Shown: in pieces, positions 55,666 to 64,000 of the stretch
Position numbering within the stretch: position 1 is the first letter of the stretch
How the letters are laid out: each line of letters begins with the position of its first letter
DNA from: Hyphomicrobiales bacterium
GTDB lineage: Bacteria; Pseudomonadota; Alphaproteobacteria; Rhizobiales; Rhizobiaceae
DNA: 64,000 nt
Assembly (NCBI GenBank): GCA_900465915.1
Contig: UBKJ01000003.1
Span: 64,144 to 128,143, forward strand
Direction of reading: 5' to 3'
The notes under the pieces: model-generated
Told to the model about the DNA's origin: nothing
The model's database searches: none
What the model saw: only the letters and a program-made list of their open reading frames with translations
Made by a program: the position numbers and the translations under genes

Positions 55666-56703
55666 TCAGGCCGAGCTGCGCAGCATGATCTCGGCGGAGA
55701 GGAGAATCCGCTCGGGGATCACGCCGGCCGGCTCGCCCTGCCGCTCGGCGATCTTCTGCAGCATCAGCTCGATCGACAGCCGGCCGATCTCGTCGTAATT
55801 CTGCGCCACGGTGGTGATGGGCGGGCAGGCGTAGCGCGACAGCGGATGGTTGTCGTGGCCGGCGACCCGCAGGTCGAAGCCTTCGCCGTGGCCGACCTTC
55901 AGCCCCTTCTGCTGCGCCGCCGAGATGACGCCGAAGGCGATGCGGTCGTTGGCGCACAGGATGGTGCGGGCCGGCAGGCGCTCCGGCTCGTCGAACAGCC
56001 GGCAGGCGCGGTCGAAGGCGAATTTCTCGAAATCCCAGGTGTCGGCGTCCTCGATCGGCAGCACCTCGGGCTGCTGGCCCAGCCGCTCCATCGCCTCGAT
56101 ATAGGCGGCGCGGCGCGTCACCGCATTGGCGTTGACCTGCGGCATGTCGAAATAGCAGGGCGGCGGGCCGGAGCGGCACAGATAGTCGACCATCAGGCCG
56201 AAGCTCTGGCGGTTGTCGGTGCCGACGAAGGCGGAGGTCTCGTCCAAGGGCGAATCCACATAGACCAGTGGGATGCGCTGGCCCAGCTCGCGCAGCACCG
56301 CGTGATGCGAGCGCATGCCGAGCGGCGCGATGACGGCGCCGGCGACGTTGAGCGAGCGGAAGGTGCGCACCGCCCGGTCCTCCATGTCCGGCTTGCCGTC
56401 GGAGGAAAGCGTGAAGGCGAGATAGCCCGCCTTCTGCGCCAGGCTGTCGACGCGCCGGGTCAGCTCCATATAGAAGGGGTCGACCGGATTGGGGATGATG
56501 ACGCCGATGATGTTGGAATGCTTGCGGTTGAGATTGACCGCGAAGACGTTGGGCTGGAAGCCGGATTTCTTCAGCGCCGCCTCGATCTTGTCGCGCGTGC
56601 GCTTGCGCACCGAATCGGGATCGCGGAAATAACGCGAAACCGTCGGCCGCGACAGGCCGACGAATTCGGAGAACTGCTCCATCGTTTTGATCGTCTTGGC
56701 CAA
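55666..56703 (-). CDS. LacI family transcriptional regulator of the polyol locus
   Basis: A 345-residue LacI regulator. The HTH reads MEQFSEFVGLSRPTVSRYFR, a variant form common in rhizobial polyol regulators, followed by IIGVIIPNPVDPFYMELTRRV and the sugar-binding domain to the C-terminus. I chose TTG 56703 (AKTIKTMEQF), with gggggag eight bases ahead; an ATG upstream (56766) would add an unrelated tail. It is on the same strand as the dehydrogenase genes and probably controls the split polyol locus. Confidence 0.88.
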   Translation of the reverse strand: MAKTIKTMEQFSEFVGLSRPTVSRYFRDPDSVRKRTRDKIEAALKKSGFQPNVFAVNLNRKHSNIIGVIIPNPVDPFYMELTRRVDSLAQKAGYLAFTLSSDGKPDMEDRAVRTFRSLNVAGAVIAPLGMRSHHAVLRELGQRIPLVYVDSPLDETSAFVGTDNRQSFGLMVDYLCRSGPPPCYFDMPQVNANAVTRRAAYIEAMERLGQQPEVLPIEDADTWDFEKFAFDRACRLFDEPERLPARTILCANDRIAFGVISAAQQKGLKVGHGEGFDLRVAGHDNHPLSRYACPPITTVAQNYDEIGRLSIELMLQKIAERQGEPAGVIPERILLSAEIMLRSSA

Positions 56704-56801
56704 GTCCAACTCCCCCGGCGCTTCCGGCAAGAATGAAGCGTTCGCGTTCGGAAATGCGCAGAACAAGAAGACAGAGCGGTTCGGCGATTCCCCTCCAGAT
56801 C

Positions 56802-56900
56802 GGAACCGCTTTAGAGCATTTCCGCTTTTTCATGAATCGCGAAAATGCCCTATCTTTTTGTTTTTACGCATTTCCGGCGGAAAATCCGCTGGAAATGCTC
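56802..56900. repeat. Dispersed intergenic repeat element, copy 2
   Basis: GAGCATTTCC (56814-56823) and GGAAATGCTC (56891-56900) are a perfect inverted repeat bounding the element, with CTATCTTTTTGTTTTTACGC inside, shared with the copy between nrdE and nrdF (8393-8482). It fills the gap between the LacI gene and the dehydrogenase gene. Confidence 0.65.
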
Positions 56901-56931
56901 ATCATATGCGGCCGCTCCGAAGAGCGGCGTC

Positions 56932-57948
56932 TCAGTCCTCCGCGACGAACTGAATCTTCATGGTCGGCGTCGCGGGCTTGCCGGTCATGAAGGGCATGAT
57001 CTCCGCCAGCGGCAGGCGGTGCGAGACCAGCCGGCTCATGCCGCTGCGGTCGGCCTGCAGCATGGCCAGCGCCTCGGGAATGTTGCGGTTGAGCGAATGC
57101 GAGCCGGCGATGCGGATCTGCCGGCGGAAGATCTCGAACGGCGCCAGCGAGATGCGCGAATCCGGCGCGCAGATGCCGAAGATCAGCACCGTGCCGCCGT
57201 CGGCCGTGTAGTCGATCATGCGCTCGACCACGGCGGGAATGCCGGTGGCGTCGGCGACGAAATCGAAGGAGCGGCGCAGCGGCGCCAGGTCCTCGGCGCT
57301 CGAGCGAACCACGCCGAGCCCCAGCTCGGCCGAGAAGGCGAGGCGGCTGTCGCTGACGTCGGCGACAGTCACCTCTTCGACGCCACGCGCCTTCAGCGCC
57401 AGCGCGAGGAGAAGCCCGATGGGGCCGGCGCCGAAGACCAGCGCCGACTGCGTGCGGCCGTTCTCGACGTCGATATCCGCGCAGGAAATTCCGTTGAGCA
57501 CGCAGGCCAGCGGCTCGGCCAGGGCCGCCACGTCGAAGGGCAGGTCGCCGATCGGGTGCAGGTGGCCGGCCTTGACGGCGCTGAACTCGGCGAAGCCGCC
57601 ATTGGTGGTGACGCCATAGGCCTTGAGGTCGCGGCACAGATTGGCGAGGCCCTTCCGGCAGGAGGGGCAGACGCCGCAGGGGAGATTCGGGTCGACAGCG
57701 ACGCGGTCGCCGACCTTGAGGCCGGCGACGTCGGGCGCGACGGCCTCGACGACGCCGGCATATTCATGGCCGGGCACCAGCGGAAAGCTTCCCGGCCCGT
57801 AGCGGCCATGCAGCACGTCGATGTCGGTGTGGCACAGGCCCGCCGCCCGCACGCGCAGGAGCGCCTGGCCGGGGGCGAGCTCCGGCGCGGGAAGCCGGGC
57901 GAGCCCGGCTTCGCCACGGGCCGCATATTGGATCGCTTGCATGGCCAT
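56932..57948 (-). CDS. Zinc-dependent alcohol/polyol dehydrogenase (MDR family)
   Basis: A 338-residue medium-chain dehydrogenase: catalytic zinc ligands Cys in AAGLCHTDIDVLHG and HE in GHEYAGVVE, structural zinc cysteines in CGVCPSCRKGLANLC, and the Rossmann motif VFGAGPIGLLLA. It resembles sorbitol/arabinitol dehydrogenases. ATG 57948 lies five bases after the SDR stop, so it is co-transcribed with it; the longer frame mirrors the SDR. Likely oxidises the imported polyol to a ketose. Confidence 0.88.
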   Translation of the reverse strand: MAMQAIQYAARGEAGLARLPAPELAPGQALLRVRAAGLCHTDIDVLHGRYGPGSFPLVPGHEYAGVVEAVAPDVAGLKVGDRVAVDPNLPCGVCPSCRKGLANLCRDLKAYGVTTNGGFAEFSAVKAGHLHPIGDLPFDVAALAEPLACVLNGISCADIDVENGRTQSALVFGAGPIGLLLALALKARGVEEVTVADVSDSRLAFSAELGLGVVRSSAEDLAPLRRSFDFVADATGIPAVVERMIDYTADGGTVLIFGICAPDSRISLAPFEIFRRQIRIAGSHSLNRNIPEALAMLQADRSGMSRLVSHRLPLAEIMPFMTGKPATPTMKIQFVAED

Positions 57949-57953
57949 GTCCG

Positions 57954-58724
57954 TCAGCTCATCCAGTTTCCGCCGTCGACATTGTAGGTCTGGGCGAGGA
58001 TGTAGTCGCTGTCCGGCGAGGCGAGGAACACCGCGAGGCCCTTGATGTCGTCGGCGTCGGCGAAGCGGCCGATCGGCACCGACTTGGCGACGGCGGCCTT
58101 CTTCTCGCCGGGCTTGAGGCCTTCCCATTCGGCGAACTTGGCGTCGACCACGTCCCAATGCTCGCCGTCCACCACGCCGGGGGCGATGGCGTTGACGCGA
58201 ATGCCGTGCTTGATCAGCGCCAGCGCGGCCGACTGGGTGGCCGAGATGATGGCGGCCTTGGAGGCGCAATAGAGCGTCACCAGCGCCTCGCCGCGGCGGC
58301 CGGCCTGGCTCGCCATGTTGATGATCTTGCCGCCGCGTCCGCGCGAAATCATGACATTGGCCACCGCCTTCATCATGAACAGCGGGCCCTTGAGGTTGAT
58401 ATCGAAGACGCGGTCGTAGCTCGATTCGGTGATGGCCTGGATCGGCGCCATGTCGAAGATGGCGGCGTTGTTGACCAGGATGTCGATGCCGCCATACTCC
58501 TTGTCGATGTCGGCGACGACCTGGTCGATGGCCGAAAGATCGGTCACGTCGAGCTTGACCGCCTTGGCGGCCGGGCCGATGGCTTCGGCGGCGGCGGTGG
58601 CCCGCGCGATGTCGATGTCGGCGATGATTACCTTGGCGCCTTCCTGCACGAAGGCTTCGGCGAAGCCGAGCCCGATGCCGCGCGCGCCGCCCGTGATGAG
58701 CGCAATCTTGTTCTGAAGTTTCAT
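57954..58724 (-). CDS. smoS: Sorbitol/galactitol 2-dehydrogenase, SDR family (SmoS-like)
   Basis: A 256-residue SDR with TGGARGIGLGFAEAFV, NNAAIFDMAPI, the catalytic INMASQAGRRGEALV and YCASKAA, and the distinctive NAIAPGVVDGEHWD and YNVDGGNWMS. From recall these match Rhodobacter SmoS (sorbitol dehydrogenase, also acting on galactitol). It makes D-fructose or D-tagatose from the polyol. It lies downstream of the truncated binding-protein gene and a hairpin, so its expression may depend on a promoter lost at the 60055 junction. Confidence 0.93.
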   Translation of the reverse strand: MKLQNKIALITGGARGIGLGFAEAFVQEGAKVIIADIDIARATAAAEAIGPAAKAVKLDVTDLSAIDQVVADIDKEYGGIDILVNNAAIFDMAPIQAITESSYDRVFDINLKGPLFMMKAVANVMISRGRGGKIINMASQAGRRGEALVTLYCASKAAIISATQSAALALIKHGIRVNAIAPGVVDGEHWDVVDAKFAEWEGLKPGEKKAAVAKSVPIGRFADADDIKGLAVFLASPDSDYILAQTYNVDGGNWMS

Positions 58725-58807
58725 GCCCGTCTCCGATATCCGCAGATCGTTTGAGTCAAAAGGATAGGCAGGGCCGGCGCGAGGGCGCCGGACCCGGATC
58801 GAGAAAA

Positions 58808-58829
58808 GCCCGCGGCCGAAGCCGCGGGC
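58808..58829 (-). terminator. Hairpin with T-rich tail after the binding-protein gene
   Basis: GCCCGCGGC and GCCGCGGGC form a 9-bp stem with a four-base loop. On the minus strand it is followed by TTTTCT, so it can act as a partial terminator between the binding-protein gene and smoS. Confidence 0.65.
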
Positions 58830-58837
58830 CTTGATGG

Positions 58838-60056
58838 TTACTTGATGTAGCCGGCGCGGGTCATCTCACGCTCGACCTGCTTCTGCGAAGCTTCGAGCGC
58901 GCCGTCCACCGTCTGCTGGCCGGCCAGCGCGGCGCTGACCTGCTGGCCGACGAAGGTGCCGAGCGCCTGGAACTCGGGGATGGCCACGAACTGCACGCCG
59001 GTATAGGGCACCGGGTCCTTGGTCGGATGGGCCGGGTCGGCGGACAGGATCGCCTGCTCGACCGTCGCGGCGAAGGGCGCGGCCTTCTGGTATTCCGGCA
59101 GGGCGTAGGTGGACTTGCGCGTGCCGGGCGGCACCGCGACCCAGCCTTCCGATTCGCCCACCATCTTCACATAGGCCTTAGAGGTGGCCCATTTGAGGAA
59201 GGACTTCGCCACTTCCGCCTTCTTCGAGGTCTGCGGGATGGCGAGGCTCCAGGCCCAGGACCAGCTCGACCCGTTCGGCGTGACGTTCACGGGCGCGCGG
59301 GTGAAGGCGGTCTTGTCGGCGACCTGGCTCTGCTTCGGGTCGTAGATGCGGCCGGCGGCGGAGGTGGCGTCGATCCACATGGCGCAATGGCCGGTGGCGA
59401 ACAGCGTCTGGTTCTCGTTGAAGCCGTTGGCGGTGGCGCCGGGCGGCCCGTACTTGTTCAGCAGGTCGACATAGTCGGTGAGCGCCTTCTTCCAGGCGTC
59501 GCTGTCGAGCTGCGGCTTCCAGTCCATGTCGAACCAGCGGCCGCCATAGGTGTTCACCATGGTGTCGAAGAACGCCATGTTCTCGCCCCAGCCCGGCTTG
59601 CCGCGCAGGCACAGGCCGTATTGCTGCTTGGACTTGTCGGTGAGCTTGGCCGCGAATTCCTTGATCTGGTCGTAGGTCGGCTGGTCCGGCATCTTCAGGC
59701 CGGCGGCGTCGAACAGGTCCTTGCGGTAGAGCGTGAACGAGCTTTCCGCATAGAAGGGCACGGCGTAGAGCTTGCCGTCCACCGTCAGGCCGGCGCGGAT
59801 CGGATCGAGCAGGTCCTTGTAGTCGTAATCGTCGCCGAGGTCGTCGACCGGCGCGAGCCAGCCCTGCTTGCCCCAGATCGGCGCCTCGTAGCCGCCGATG
59901 GTCATGACGTCGAACTGGCCGCCCTTGGTGGCGATGTCGGTCGTCACGCGCTCACGCAGGACGTTCTCCTCCAGCACGATCCAGTTGATCTTGTTGCCGG
60001 TTTCCTTCTCCCAGGCCGGCGAGAGCTTCTGCATGATGATCATGTCGCCGTTGTTC
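58838..60056 (-). pseudogene. smoE: Polyol ABC transporter substrate-binding protein (SmoE-like), 5'-truncated
   Basis: About 405 residues of a sorbitol/mannitol-type binding protein are intact from NNGDMIIMQKLSPAWEKE to MTRAGYIK, including TTDIATKGGQFDVMTIG. Family members begin with a signal peptide of about 20-25 residues and a few mature residues before NNGDM; all of that is missing. At about base 60055 homology stops abruptly and the bases beyond belong to a gatZ-like gene on the other strand. The only start available is a TTG inside that remnant (60067), with no signal peptide. As it stands the product could not be exported, so I call it a truncated gene. Confidence 0.85.
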
Positions 60057-60629
60057 GGCAGCGACAATGTCGTGGTCTACCGGCCCGAGCGCGCCACGGC
60101 GCTGAGCCGACTGTTGAACGATTTCCCGCATCTGGTCTTCGAGGCCCATTCGACCGATTACCAGCCCGAATCGGCCTTGGCCGCGCTGGTGCGCGACGGG
60201 TTTCCGATCCTCAAGGTGGGGCCGGGCCTGACCTTCGCCTATCGCGAGGCGCTTTACGCGCTCGACCTGATCGCTTCGGAGCTGATCGACGGTTACGGCA
60301 ACCGGCCGCTCTCGACCCGGATGGAGGAGATCATGCGCGCCGCGCCGGGCGAATGGCAGGGCCATTACCACGGCGACGAGCGCGCGCTCTACGTGCAGCG
60401 CCATTACAGCTATTCCGACCGCATCCGCTATTACTGGAGCCGGCCGGAAGCCGAGGCCGTCGTGCGCGCGCTGGACGCGGCGCTCGCCGGCAAGACCATT
60501 CCGCAGACGCTTCTCGACCAGTATCTGCCGCAGCTTGCGGGCGAGATCGGGCCGGAGACGCCGTCGCGCGACATTCTGATCGCGGCCGTCGACCGGGTTC
60601 TGGGCGTCTACGGCCGCGCCGCCGGCTGA
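60054..60629 (+). pseudogene. GatZ/KbaZ-like tagatose-6-phosphate enzyme, 5'-truncated
   Basis: About 191 C-terminal residues of a GatZ/KbaZ family protein (family length about 420-430): FGSDNVVVYRPERATALS, HLVFEAHSTDYQ, ILKVGPGLTFAYREAL, and HYSYSDRIRYYW. Known members are non-catalytic aldolase subunits or, in Agrobacterium galactitol catabolism, tagatose-6-phosphate 4-epimerase. The first half is absent; upstream bases are the reverse strand of the binding-protein gene. An ATG at 60002-60050 is in the foreign part. Treated as a broken gene. Confidence 0.85.
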
Positions 60630-60733
60630 GGTCTCCGGGAGGGAGGCCGCCGCGGCGGGATTTGGGGAGCATGACAGGCGCGTCGCCGGGCTGAGGCCGG
60701 GACGGCGCGCCGAGGCAAGGGAGGTGTTTTTCC

Positions 60734-61606
60734 ATGGCTACGCAACAGACGCGGACGCTCGCGCGCTTCATGATGGCGCCGTCCGTCCTTCTGCTTCTTG
60801 TGTGGATGATCGTGCCGCTGGCGATGACGCTGTGGTTCTCGTTCGAGAACTACAACCTCCTCAGCCCCGGCACGGTCAACTTCGCCGGATTGATGAACTA
60901 TCGATTCTTCTATTCCGATCCGGCCTTCTTCCAGTCGATCTGGAACACGCTCGCCATCGTGGTCGGCGTGCTGGCAATCACGGTGATCGGCGGCACATTT
61001 CTGGCGATGCTGATCGACCAGCCCATCTTCGGGCAGGGGCTGGTGCGCATCCTGGTGATCTCGCCCTTCTTCGTCATGCCGCCGGTGGCGGCGCTGGTGT
61101 GGAAGAACATGCTCATGCATCCGAGCTACGGCGTCTTCGCCGACATAGCGCGGGCGCTGGGCCTGCAGCCGGTCGATTGGTTCGCGCAATTTCCGCTGCT
61201 GTCGATCATCATCATCGTCGCCTGGCAATGGCTGCCCTTCGCGACGCTGATCCTGCTCACCTCGCTGCAATCGCTCGACGGCGAGCAGAAGGAGGCGGCG
61301 GAGATGGACGGCGCCGGCGCGCTGTCGCGCTTCATCTATCTCACCCTGCCGCACATGGCGCGGGCCATCACGGTGGTCATCCTGATCCAGACCATCTTCC
61401 TGCTCGGCGTCTATGCGGAGATTCTCGTCACCACCAATGGCGGCCCCGGCTACGCCTCCACCAACCTGCCGTTCCTGATCTACCGCACCGCGCTTCTCGG
61501 CTACGACGTCGGCGGCGCTTCGGCGGGCGGCATCATCGCGGTCATCATCGCCAACATCGTCGCCTTCTTCCTGATGCGCGCGGTCGGCAAGAACCTGGAC
61601 AAGTGA
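60734..61606 (+). CDS. smoF: Polyol ABC transporter, permease (SmoF-like)
   Basis: A 290-residue MalF-type permease with six helices: ARFMMAPSVLLLLVWMIVPLA start, the EAA loop EAAEMDGAGALSRFIYLTLP, and NGGPGYASTNLPFLIYRTAL. ATG 60734 has gggaggtg seven bases ahead. It would follow gatZ in one transcript; with the gatZ 5' half missing, its native promoter may be gone. Confidence 0.92.
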   Translation: MATQQTRTLARFMMAPSVLLLLVWMIVPLAMTLWFSFENYNLLSPGTVNFAGLMNYRFFYSDPAFFQSIWNTLAIVVGVLAITVIGGTFLAMLIDQPIFGQGLVRILVISPFFVMPPVAALVWKNMLMHPSYGVFADIARALGLQPVDWFAQFPLLSIIIIVAWQWLPFATLILLTSLQSLDGEQKEAAEMDGAGALSRFIYLTLPHMARAITVVILIQTIFLLGVYAEILVTTNGGPGYASTNLPFLIYRTALLGYDVGGASAGGIIAVIIANIVAFFLMRAVGKNLDK

Positions 61607-61616
61607 GGGCTTAACC

Positions 61617-62441
61617 ATGGCGCGAGCAGTATCGACGAAAACGAAGCTGGCCTGGACGGTCGCGGCCTGGGCGGCGGCGCTGGTCATCTTCTTCCCGATC
61701 CTCTACACGATCATCACCAGCTTCAAGACCGAGCAGGAGGCCATCGCCGGCTTCAACCTCATCCCCTCCGGGGCGGTGGAGAGCTACCGCGAGGTGCAGT
61801 CGCAATACAATTACTTCAAGCCTTTCACCAATTCGGTGATCCTGTCGGTGGGCTCGACGCTGCTGGCGCTGCTGGTGGCGATCCCGGCGGCCTGGTCGAT
61901 GGCCTTCGCCCCGACCAACCGCACCAAGGACATCCTGATGTGGATGCTGTCCACCAAGATGATGCCGGCGGTGGCGGTGCTGGTGCCGATCTATCTCCTG
62001 TTCCGTGACAGCGGTTTGCTCGACTCCCGCATCGGCCTCACGGTCATGCTGATGCTGATCAACCTGCCGATCGTGGTGTGGATGCTCTACACCTATTTCC
62101 GCGAGATCCCGGGCGAGATCCTGGAGGCCGCGCGCATGGACGGCGCCACGCTGTGGAACGAGATCGTGCATGTGCTGACGCCGATGGCGGTGCCGGGCAT
62201 CGCCTCGACGCTGCTGCTCAACATCATCCTGGCGTGGAACGAGGCGTTCTGGACCATCCGCCTGACCACGACGGAGGCCGCGCCGCTGACGGCGTTCATC
62301 GCCTCCTTCTCCAGCCCGCAGGGGCTGTTCTGGGCGAAATTGTCGGCGGCTTCGACGCTGGCCATCGCGCCGATCCTGATACTGGGCTGGTTCAGCCAGA
62401 AGCAACTCGTCCGCGGCCTGACGTTCGGCGCGGTGAAATAA
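61617..62441 (+). CDS. smoG: Polyol ABC transporter, permease (SmoG-like)
   Basis: A 274-residue MalG-type permease: [41 protein letters not shown], the EAA loop [20 protein letters not shown], and a C-terminal [16 protein letters not shown]. It pairs with SmoF to form the channel. Starts ten bases after smoF. Confidence 0.93.
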   Translation: MARAVSTKTKLAWTVAAWAAALVIFFPILYTIITSFKTEQEAIAGFNLIPSGAVESYREVQSQYNYFKPFTNSVILSVGSTLLALLVAIPAAWSMAFAPTNRTKDILMWMLSTKMMPAVAVLVPIYLLFRDSGLLDSRIGLTVMLMLINLPIVVWMLYTYFREIPGEILEAARMDGATLWNEIVHVLTPMAVPGIASTLLLNIILAWNEAFWTIRLTTTEAAPLTAFIASFSSPQGLFWAKLSAASTLAIAPILILGWFSQKQLVRGLTFGAVK

Positions 62442-62463
62442 CATTCCTGAGGGAGGAGGAACC

Positions 62464-63462
<999 letters not shown>

Positions 63463-63493
63463 AACCATGGCGCATGAAACGGGAGACGATACG

Positions 63494-64000
63494 ATGACGG
63501 TGAAGCTTTCGCTTGCAAACCTTCCGGCCCTGTCGGACGAGGTGGCCCGCCCGGCCTATCGGCGCGGCGACTTGCAGGGCGGCATCCTGCATTTCGGGGT
63601 CGGCAATTTTCACCGTTCGCATCAGGCGGTCTATCTGGACCGGCTGTTTTCGGCCGGTCACGATCTCGACTGGGCGCTGGTCGGCGCGGGCGTGTTCGAC
63701 TTCGAGAAGCCGGGCCGGGAGAAGCTGAAGGAGCAGGACTGGCTGACCACGGTGGTCGAGCGCGACGCCGGCCATGTGCAGGCGCGCGTCACCGGCGCGA
63801 TGGTGGATTTCATCGAGCCGGGCGACACGGCGGCCATCGTGGCGCGGCTGGCCGACCCGGCCATCCGCATCGTCTCGATGACCATCACCGAGGGCGGCTA
63901 TTTCATCGATCCAGCGACGCAGAAGTTCAACCCCAGCCATCCCGACATCGCCGCCGACGCGGCCGCGCCCGACCGTCCGAAGACGGTGTTCGGCCTCGTC
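63494..64000 (+). CDS. mtlK: Mannitol 2-dehydrogenase, N-terminal part, partial
   Basis: 169 codons to the window edge of a polyol-specific long-chain dehydrogenase (about 490 residues in the family). FHRSHQAVYLDRL after HFGVGNFH marks the N-terminal Rossmann domain, and SMTITEGGYFID is the mannitol-dehydrogenase signature region. It oxidises D-mannitol or D-arabinitol to the ketose. Its place after smoK matches the smo-mtlK arrangement in other alphaproteobacteria. Confidence 0.94.
   Translation, partial: MTVKLSLANLPALSDEVARPAYRRGDLQGGILHFGVGNFHRSHQAVYLDRLFSAGHDLDWALVGAGVFDFEKPGREKLKEQDWLTTVVERDAGHVQARVTGAMVDFIEPGDTAAIVARLADPAIRIVSMTITEGGYFIDPATQKFNPSHPDIAADAAAPDRPKTVFGLV

Overview
The window reads as a chromosomal stretch from a high-GC alphaproteobacterium, most likely of the order Hyphomicrobiales (Rhizobiales). 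The signs are the strong GC bias, the many ABC importers for polyols, sugars and amino acids, the nrdHIEF operon, a D-psicose 3-epimerase that reads almost like the Agrobacterium enzyme, the smo/mtlK polyol genes, and two copies of an intergenic repeat of the kind seen in this order. Nothing phage-like or transposase-like was recognised. No rRNA or tRNA gene was seen.

Layout. 1-5.0 kb: the 5' part of an alpha-2-macroglobulin family gene (minus) and a BacA/SbmA-type ABC exporter. 5.05-9.5 kb: nrdHIEF (class Ib ribonucleotide reductase) behind a promoter and a cobalamin riboswitch. 9.5-11.9 kb: a compact C5-methyltransferase / Vsr / putative restriction enzyme unit. 11.9-16.6 kb: a minus-strand operon with a complete amino-acid ABC importer, a YheO/DauR-type regulator and a D-cysteine desulfhydrase-like enzyme. 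16.8-20.1 kb: marR-emrA-emrB efflux operon with an operator palindrome and a strong terminator.

20.1-28.9 kb is the most notable region, a fluoride-resistance island. Two fluoride riboswitches lie back to back in a 400-bp gap. The minus-strand one precedes a 25-codon leader ORF that overlaps (ATGA) a CLC-F type F-/H+ antiporter fused to a DUF190 domain. The plus-strand one precedes a tightly coupled operon of two MutS-like ATPases, a Nudix (RppH-like) hydrolase and an MFS transporter. Facing it is a DUF190-crcB-crcB-DUF190 operon. In both riboswitches the conserved 3' CUCCU segment can pair with a downstream Shine-Dalgarno sequence, so both look like translational ON switches.

29.1-39.7 kb: LacI regulator, sugar ABC importer, D-psicose 3-epimerase, SIS-domain isomerase, SDR, D-lactate dehydrogenase and a GntR regulator (ketose/polyol catabolism). 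39.7-40.27 kb: an AT-rich gap with a 32-codon ORF, a solitary type I-C-like CRISPR repeat and an intrinsic terminator. 40.3-47.5 kb: a 2-aminoethylphosphonate uptake and degradation operon (LysR, ABC importer with fused permease, FAD oxidoreductase, phnX; no phnW). 47.5-51.1 kb: a Cys/Met-metabolism PLP enzyme, a fumarylacetoacetase-family hydrolase and an MHS-type MFS transporter. 51.35-55.6 kb: cyoABCD (quinol oxidase bo3). 55.7-64 kb: a polyol (sorbitol/galactitol/mannitol) locus. In its middle, at about base 60055, the substrate-binding-protein gene (minus) and a gatZ-like gene (plus) are both cut at the same point and joined head to head. This looks like a deletion or rearrangement scar, or an assembly join. 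The window ends inside mtlK.

A cross-cutting pattern: all four ABC importer loci carry a strong RNA hairpin just downstream of the substrate-binding-protein gene.
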